A stretch of 26,447 bases of DNA. It comes from a virus. The stretch spans positions 1 to 26,447 of the IMG/VR virus record IMGVR_UViG_3300029309_000299. The stretch is one strand, 5' to 3'. Below the pieces are notes generated by a model. That model was not told the origin of the DNA, searched no databases, and worked only from the letters and a program-made list of their open reading frames with translations. Positions within the stretch are counted from its first letter, which is position 1; every line of letters starts with the position of its first letter. Both the position numbers and the translations under genes were made by a program. This document shows, in pieces, positions 21,873 through 26,447 of this stretch.

Positions 21873-23753
21873 ATGCAAAAAGCCCTACTATTTCTCCTTC
21901 TCCTCCCGAAACTGGTTCTGTCGCAAGAGTGCCTTGTACACGAGGTGCAGGCGATGGGGCTACAAAAAAGCCGTAACCTAAGAACATACTTGCAACAAAC
22001 CGTCCCCGTGGTGTTTCATATCGTCCACGACGGAGGTCAATCCAACGTATCCGAAGCTCAAATCGTCTCTCAAGTTCAAGTCCTAAACGCAGAGTTCGAG
22101 GAGAGCGCGATTAGTTTCTGTTTGGCCGCAAGAGACCCCGAAGGCAACCCCACAACAGGCATCACACGCACCAATGGAGCAACCATTTGGAGCGAATACG
22201 CAACCGACGGGATAAGCAACGGAACCGATGGGAGCGTGGGAGTAAATGAGGGTTTTGTAAAACAGACGGCAGGGTGTTGGAATCCCGACGAATACTGCAA
22301 TATCTACATTGTGCCAGAGATTAACGGCAACGACGGCTTGGGTGGGGCGCAAGGATTCGCTTACCTAGGCCCAACAAACGATTGCAGAGATGGCATCGTA
22401 ACGCTTTACAATGCGACAGGGACGACGGGTGTACTGAAGCCGGGGCGCACCCTTGGACTGACTCTCGTACACGAGATGGGGCACTACCTCTCTTTGTTTC
22501 ATACGTTTCAAAATACGGTCATTTGCAACGATGAGTGGAATTGCGAGGTGCAGGGAGACAGGGTTTGCGATACTCCCGTAACGTTGGCAAATTACAACTG
22601 CACAAATGAGAGTTGTCCCGACGCTTTGTTGGACAACTTCATGGACTACACAGCAGAGGATTGTCGTGAGAGCTTTACCGAGGGTCAGTCGGCACGGATG
22701 CACCAATGCCTTGAGGAACAAAGACCAGCCCTTGCCACAAGTTTGGCGTGTGCGCCCGTAGTCGATTACGACGCGGGTATCGGTGAGGCCGTGTATTTTG
22801 AGGAGTGGTGTACACCGAGCCAAGACATTTGGGTGGACGTACTTAACCAAGGGACGCAAACCTTGGGATGGGTGGAGGTGCGCCTATTCAGCAACGGACA
22901 AGAATACCTTGAGGTGTTGTTGGATATGCCTGTGGGCACGCAGAGCGTACTCTTTGAGGACGTAAGTGTGGAGGGTGCTCAGATGTTCGAGGTTCAGGTT
23001 TTGGCTCAAGACGAGCAGTACCCCGACAACAACTACGTCTCCTTCCCTTTGGACTATGTGGTGGGCGACGTGGTGGACATCACCTTCAACGCGCACAATG
23101 GAGCGTACCTCCTGTCTTGGTCTTTGCTTAACGAAGCGGGCGAGGTCTTGATTGGAGACCAAAACTACCCTCCCACAGAACAGTTGTACGAGTACGAGGC
23201 GTGCGTAGCTGACGGGTGCTACGAGGTACAGATAGACGACCTCTTGGGGAATGGTATGTGCTGGCTCGATTGGGACGACGACGGAGAGTGTAACCTAGGG
23301 GGGGGGTCTTTTCTTGCCACCCTAAACGGAGACACCGTGGTATGGACGGGTGAGGGGACTGTCTTTGACTCTTTCTCCCAAGAGTTTTGCAATGCTCTTG
23401 GGCAGTGCCCCTTGGATTACGACGGCAATGGCACAATAGGCAACGGGGACATCTTGGTTATGATGAGCTACTACGGACAAACCAACCCTCCCATCGACCC
23501 CAACAACGACGGGGTGGTCAGCGTCCAAGACCTTTTGTATATGCTTTGGAACGTAGGGGACTGCCCCGTGGAGTTGGACTTCTCTCCCGGAACGTACATT
23601 GATTACGTTGTGGAGGCAAGTGTGTTGCCTCTGGGCAAGCCACGTATCTACGACATCTGTGGACGACAGGTAGAGCGACCCTTCGACCAGCTACCGACAG
23701 GGGTGTACATCCTCAAGTGGAAGCATATCACTCGCAAGGTCTTTGTGCAATGA
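21873..23753 (+). CDS. Secreted M43 (cytophagalysin-like) metalloprotease with T9SS type A tail
   Basis: A 626-aa protein. Residues 1-18 are a signal peptide (MQKALLFLLLLPKLVLSQ). Residues 40-290 are an M43-type protease: HEMGHYLSLFH (200-210, zinc ligands H200, H204, H210, catalytic E201), the Met-turn NFMDYTAEDC (M257) and FTEGQSARM. The usual Gly of HExxHxxGxxH is Ser207. Residues 300-395 look like a CARDB-type Ig domain and 403-506 a beta domain (ACVADGCYEVQIDDLLGNG). Residues 515-535 and 542-562 are two dockerin-like Ca motifs (DYDGNGTIGNGD; DPNNDGVVSVQD). Residues 588-626 match the type A sorting tail (RIYDICGRQV, LPTGVYILKW, KVFVQ). Export is by Sec, then T9SS. An ATGA overlap joins it to the next gene. 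Confidence 0.85.
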   Translation: MQKALLFLLLLPKLVLSQECLVHEVQAMGLQKSRNLRTYLQQTVPVVFHIVHDGGQSNVSEAQIVSQVQVLNAEFEESAISFCLAARDPEGNPTTGITRTNGATIWSEYATDGISNGTDGSVGVNEGFVKQTAGCWNPDEYCNIYIVPEINGNDGLGGAQGFAYLGPTNDCRDGIVTLYNATGTTGVLKPGRTLGLTLVHEMGHYLSLFHTFQNTVICNDEWNCEVQGDRVCDTPVTLANYNCTNESCPDALLDNFMDYTAEDCRESFTEGQSARMHQCLEEQRPALATSLACAPVVDYDAGIGEAVYFEEWCTPSQDIWVDVLNQGTQTLGWVEVRLFSNGQEYLEVLLDMPVGTQSVLFEDVSVEGAQMFEVQVLAQDEQYPDNNYVSFPLDYVVGDVVDITFNAHNGAYLLSWSLLNEAGEVLIGDQNYPPTEQLYEYEACVADGCYEVQIDDLLGNGMCWLDWDDDGECNLGGGSFLATLNGDTVVWTGEGTVFDSFSQEFCNALGQCPLDYDGNGTIGNGDILVMMSYYGQTNPPIDPNNDGVVSVQDLLYMLWNVGDCPVELDFSPGTYIDYVVEASVLPLGKPRIYDICGRQVERPFDQLPTGVYILKWKHITRKVFVQ

Positions 23754-24721
23754 GGTGGCTTTTGCTCTTTGTCCCCTTTTTGTCTTGGGGTCAATGCGAC
23801 CTTGAGATTGTAGGTTTCAATCCTATATCTACGGATATGACCCTTGCCGTAAATGGTGGGGCGTGTATGACAGATGCTGACAGTGTTGGAGAGTTCCTCT
23901 TGGGGTTGACGTTTACCCAGCCAATACCCAACATCTCTGACAACTACCCTTGCTTCTATCCTGACGGGTGGGCCAAGCTAATATTCCCTCTAGACTTCCC
24001 CGGCTTCGACATTGGAGAGGGCGACGACAACATCTTGCAGACGGGGGATACTGTCACGTTCAACTTACTCGAAACCCCGTGGGCGGGGTCTGGTACGGCT
24101 GACTGTTGGATAGAGATTTTCCAAGACGCGGCTTATTTTGAGGAGTGCGTTATCGTAGCCGTATATCAAGTCAACGATAGCCCCGACCTTGGGGACGACG
24201 ACCTCTGGAACTCGTGGATAGAGTGGAGCCTAAACGGAGCGTGCGACCCTCCACCGCCTCCATTGGTGCAGGGGTGTACAGATATGTTCGCCTTCAACTA
24301 CAACTCGGAGGCCACCGACGACGACGGGACGTGTGTATATCAAGGTTGTCTTGACCCCGACGCTCTGAACTACTGCGAGGAATGTTCTATCGAGGGAGAA
24401 TGCAACTACGCACCCGACGAAGGGGAGGAATGCTTCGACCCACAAATCTATTGCCCCAACACCTTCACCCCAAACGGGGATATGGTCAACGAGTATTGGC
24501 AACCCGTAACCCGTGAGGAGTGCTGGTGGAGGTGGGAGTGCTCTATCTACAACCGATGGGGGACGCTTGTGTGGAGGAGCTACGACCCCTCCGACAGGTG
24601 GCTTGGCAACCGCCTTGGATACTTCGTCCCCGACGGTGTTTACGTCTGGCATATTCAAGCGACAACATTTCGTTCAACAAAGGCCGTAGATATTTACGGC
24701 CATATCACTATATTCCGATGA
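23750..24721 (+). CDS. Secreted cysteine-rich protein with T9SS type B (CHU_C) tail
   Basis: A 323-aa protein from the ATG at 23750. Residues 1-15 are a signal peptide (MRWLLLFVPFLSWGQ). Residues 16-165 form a beta-rich, W/C-containing domain of unknown family. Residues 175-225 hold two GC-x-D-x-x-A-x-N-Y repeats (GCTDMFAFNYNSEATDDDGT and GCLDPDALNYCEE), common in Flavobacteriia surface proteins. Residues 234-323 are the gliding-motility-associated C-terminal (type B) domain: NTFTPNGDMVNEYWQP, YNRWGTLVW, VPDGVYVWHI and GHITIFR. Type B cargo is usually attached to the outer surface or released, and needs the host SprF/PorP-type partner. It may act with the protease upstream, which it overlaps by four bases. 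Confidence 0.85.
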   Translation: MRWLLLFVPFLSWGQCDLEIVGFNPISTDMTLAVNGGACMTDADSVGEFLLGLTFTQPIPNISDNYPCFYPDGWAKLIFPLDFPGFDIGEGDDNILQTGDTVTFNLLETPWAGSGTADCWIEIFQDAAYFEECVIVAVYQVNDSPDLGDDDLWNSWIEWSLNGACDPPPPPLVQGCTDMFAFNYNSEATDDDGTCVYQGCLDPDALNYCEECSIEGECNYAPDEGEECFDPQIYCPNTFTPNGDMVNEYWQPVTREECWWRWECSIYNRWGTLVWRSYDPSDRWLGNRLGYFVPDGVYVWHIQATTFRSTKAVDIYGHITIFR

Positions 24722-24921
24722 ATCCTGACCTACTCATGACATTGCTTCCCTCCCTTACTGCCGCAATTGGTGTATGGGTATCCCTCAATCAAGAGGTGGC
24801 AAAGCTCAAGGGGCGGGTGTTTAGGTTGGAATCTGACCAGAGCGAACTAAAGGGAATGCTTAAAGAGTGCGTCGAAGGTATCCACGAGCTTAAGGTACTA
24901 CTAGCCAAAAAGGGTTTTTAA
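24718..24921 (+). CDS. Holin-like small membrane/coiled-coil protein
   Basis: A 67-aa protein with an N-terminal hydrophobic segment (residues 5-23, LLMTLLPSLTAAIGVWVSL) and a coiled coil to the end (EVAKLKGRVFRLESDQSELK). The layout resembles XhlA-like or other small lysis-cassette proteins, and it lies directly before the endopeptidase (TAATG). A holin or pinholin role is likely from position; a spanin role is possible. The start overlaps the previous stop by ATGA. Confidence 0.6.
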   Translation: MNPDLLMTLLPSLTAAIGVWVSLNQEVAKLKGRVFRLESDQSELKGMLKECVEGIHELKVLLAKKGF

Positions 24922-25292
24922 TGTACAAGTGGTTCAAGCTGTCAGAATTCGACTCCCCCGACAGACCCGGCTCCGGTGAGCTTATGGAACACGAAGTTGT
25001 CCAACGCCTCGACATCGCGCGGGACATCTACGGCTTTCCTATGGTTATAACTTCGGGTTTTCGGACGGTGGAGTACAATCGCTCTTTGATTGAGCAGGGC
25101 GTTCCCGCCTCGCCTAAGTCCTCGCATCTCTTGGGGCTGGCGGCTGACATAGCCGTGCCCAACGCCTCACGTCGTTTTCTTATGGTTGAAGCTCTCTTGG
25201 ATGCTGGCTTTCACAGGATAGGGTTAGGGGAGGACTTCATCCACGTTGACCTTGACCCTAACAAGCCCGCAAATAGTTTGTGGGTCTATTAA
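24921..25292 (+). CDS. Endolysin: M15 family D-Ala-type peptidase
   Basis: A 123-aa protein recognised as the small M15 (VanY or Peptidase_M15_3-like) type: SSHLLGLAADI with H69 and D76, and GEDFIHVD with H108 as the third zinc ligand; catalytic acid is likely D105. It would cut the peptide cross-links of peptidoglycan. No signal peptide, so release needs a holin, consistent with the preceding small membrane protein. This is the phage endolysin in the likely lysis cassette. Confidence 0.85.
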   Translation: MYKWFKLSEFDSPDRPGSGELMEHEVVQRLDIARDIYGFPMVITSGFRTVEYNRSLIEQGVPASPKSSHLLGLAADIAVPNASRRFLMVEALLDAGFHRIGLGEDFIHVDLDPNKPANSLWVY

Positions 25293-25298
25293 ACGCTC

Positions 25299-26144
25299 AT
25301 GATTTTACAACGTAAAGCCCGCACCCTTCACACCGTCGATTGCAACGTCGGCAAGCGTGGTGGGGTTCAAGACTTCCTATTTATTTCCGACATCCACTAC
25401 GACGCGATAAAGTGCGACAGAGAACGCCTTCACCGACACCTCGCAGAGGCCCAAGAGCTCGGTGCGGGGGTGTTCATCTTTGGAGACTTGTTCGACCTTA
25501 TGCAAGGACGGTTCGACCCTCGTGGCAACTACTCCGAACTTCGACCGGAGTACAAGTCCTGCATCTATGTGGACGAGGTTATCCAAGACGTAGGCGAGAA
25601 GCTAACCAAGTACGCGAATGTCATCAAGTTTATCTCTAAGGGAAACCACGAAACCAACATTGAAAAGAGGATGATGGTCTCACCCATTGACAGGGTTGCT
25701 CAAATCATCAATGGGGCAGGGGGACACGTCGAGGTTGGGGGGTACGCTGGTTGGCTCGTCGTTCAAGCTAACAGAAATGGAGGAGCAAAACAAAGATTTA
25801 ACGTACACTATCATCACGGGTACGGAGGGGGAGCCAAGCGTTCCAAAGGTATCTTGGGAGCTGACATCGACCAAAAGGACTTTCCGGATGCAGATTTTAT
25901 CGTGCGAGGCCACGACCATCAAAAATGGCACCTACCCGTCACAGTGGACAGGATAACGCAGAGACTAAGATTAGAACAAAGAACAGTCCACCACTTGCGC
26001 CTTGGCTCATATAAGAAACTAGGAGATAGGTACGCAGGGTGGGCAGTTGAAAAGAACTTCTCTACGCCTCGCCTTGGCGGATGGTGGGCAAGACTGAGAG
26101 AACGCAAAGACCAATATATATGGGAGATAAGGGAAGCAACGTAA
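25299..26144 (+). CDS. Calcineurin-like metallophosphoesterase
   Basis: A 281-aa protein with all metallophosphoesterase blocks: SDIHYD (D31, H33), FGDLFDL (G62-D63), KGNHETN (G115-E118), HYHHG (near H170-H173) and GHDH (204-207). These bind two metal ions and hydrolyse a phosphodiester or phosphomonoester. It has no signal peptide, so it acts in the cytoplasm. In a lysis-adjacent position it might degrade nucleic acid or a cyclic nucleotide signal; the substrate is not evident. The start is seven bases after the endolysin stop. Confidence 0.8.
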   Translation: MILQRKARTLHTVDCNVGKRGGVQDFLFISDIHYDAIKCDRERLHRHLAEAQELGAGVFIFGDLFDLMQGRFDPRGNYSELRPEYKSCIYVDEVIQDVGEKLTKYANVIKFISKGNHETNIEKRMMVSPIDRVAQIINGAGGHVEVGGYAGWLVVQANRNGGAKQRFNVHYHHGYGGGAKRSKGILGADIDQKDFPDADFIVRGHDHQKWHLPVTVDRITQRLRLEQRTVHHLRLGSYKKLGDRYAGWAVEKNFSTPRLGGWWARLRERKDQYIWEIREAT

Positions 26145-26362
26145 ACCCGTGGTTGGGTCTTATCTCGGCTCTAGACATCACTCAAATCTTCAAGACCAAG
26201 GGCAACCTTCGTCGATGGTCAGCAAAGAGAAGCATTGGAGGCGCAATTGTTATCGAGGCCCTTTGGCAAATTCACGAGTTTGGCTTATCTTGGGAGGGCA
26301 TCGTACTATGTGGAGTCGGCATAGCTCCACTGTGCCTCAGTTTTTTTGAGAGACAGGTATAG
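26120..26362 (+). CDS. Small membrane protein, holin candidate
   Basis: An 80-aa protein from the ATG at 26120 (the ATG at 26081 lies inside the previous gene and is rejected). Residues 35-55 and 58-75 are hydrophobic (SIGGAIVIEALWQIHEF and WEGIVLCGVGIAPLCLSFF) with a short turn, giving one or two membrane segments. It is the last gene before the terminator at 26382 and overlaps the phosphoesterase by 25 bases. Similar small terminal proteins in Bacteroidota phages are taken as holins; that is an inference. Confidence 0.6.
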   Translation: MGDKGSNVNPWLGLISALDITQIFKTKGNLRRWSAKRSIGGAIVIEALWQIHEFGLSWEGIVLCGVGIAPLCLSFFERQV

Positions 26363-26445
26363 TGTTTCATTCATCTAGTTTAAAGCCCTCGAAACGTCGG
26401 GGGCTTTTTTCTTGCCTACAACCCGCGTGAACACTAGGCACACAA
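26348..26445. repeat. Right copy of terminal direct repeat
   Basis: Identical to bases 1-98. It includes the last 15 bases of the last gene and the late-operon terminator. The base after the match (26446, A) differs from base 99 (G). Confidence 0.9.
26382..26410 (+). terminator. Late-operon terminator, right copy
   Basis: Same 10-bp stem and T tract as at 35-63, 19 bases after the last stop codon. It ends the late message before the early promoter in the circular genome. Confidence 0.85.
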
Positions 26446-26447
26446 AA

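Noticed and set aside
1-26447. tRNA genes, CRISPR array, integrase, transposase, DNA methyltransferase or polymerase
   Set aside because: Looked for by eye on both strands. No cloverleaf, spaced repeats or diagnostic motifs were found.

Overview
The window reads as one complete, circularly closed genome of a tailed phage (siphovirus-like) infecting a marine-type member of the Bacteroidota, probably Flavobacteriia. About 98 bases at the start recur at the end, so the unique genome is about 26.35 kb. Every credible gene is on the + strand and most are packed with ATGA, GTGA or TAATG overlaps. The host assignment rests on three things: promoters of the Bacteroidota type (TTG, 19 bp, TAnnTTTG-like box), an almost complete lack of Shine-Dalgarno sequences, and two late genes whose products carry signal peptides and C-terminal sorting domains of the type IX secretion system (T9SS), which exists only in Bacteroidota.

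Layout. (1) 1-161: terminator closing the late transcript, then an early promoter. (2) 162-5090: early, replication and regulatory genes: HTH proteins, an OB-fold-like protein, a lambda O-like initiator carrying an iteron origin inside its gene, an overlapping P-positioned partner, NinG/Rap, a sigma-like factor, a zinc-finger protein, a DnaA-domain-IV-like protein and a ParB-like protein. (3) 5087-6928: small and large terminase, with a small autonomous cassette (promoter, 66-aa ORF, terminator) between them and a sister cassette (75-aa ORF) just after terL. (4) 7303-14923: tail genes, starting with a chaperone-like gene that has a -1 frameshift site on a run of nine T, then tail-completion proteins, two large tail-tip or baseplate proteins and the tape measure. 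(5) 14920-21833: mosaic prohead protease, scaffold, major capsid, tail tube, a small structural protein, portal and head-tail connector. (6) 21873-24721: two secreted host-directed proteins, an M43 metalloprotease with a type A T9SS tail and a cysteine-rich protein with a type B T9SS tail. (7) 24718-26362: lysis-type genes (coiled-coil membrane protein, M15 endopeptidase, metallophosphoesterase, small membrane protein).

No integrase, excisionase, tRNA, CRISPR array, IS element or DNA polymerase was seen. The phage probably replicates by loading the host replisome at its own origin, makes its own sigma-like factor for later transcription, and exports two proteins through the host T9SS before lysis.

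The observations most worth following are: the pair of T9SS cargo genes; the two cassettes around terL that share promoter, leader and terminator but carry unrelated ORFs; the apparently leaderless start sites with CA-repeat openings; the frameshift site in the tail chaperone gene; and the iteron origin inside the initiator gene. Product names come from motif recognition by eye, without database searches.
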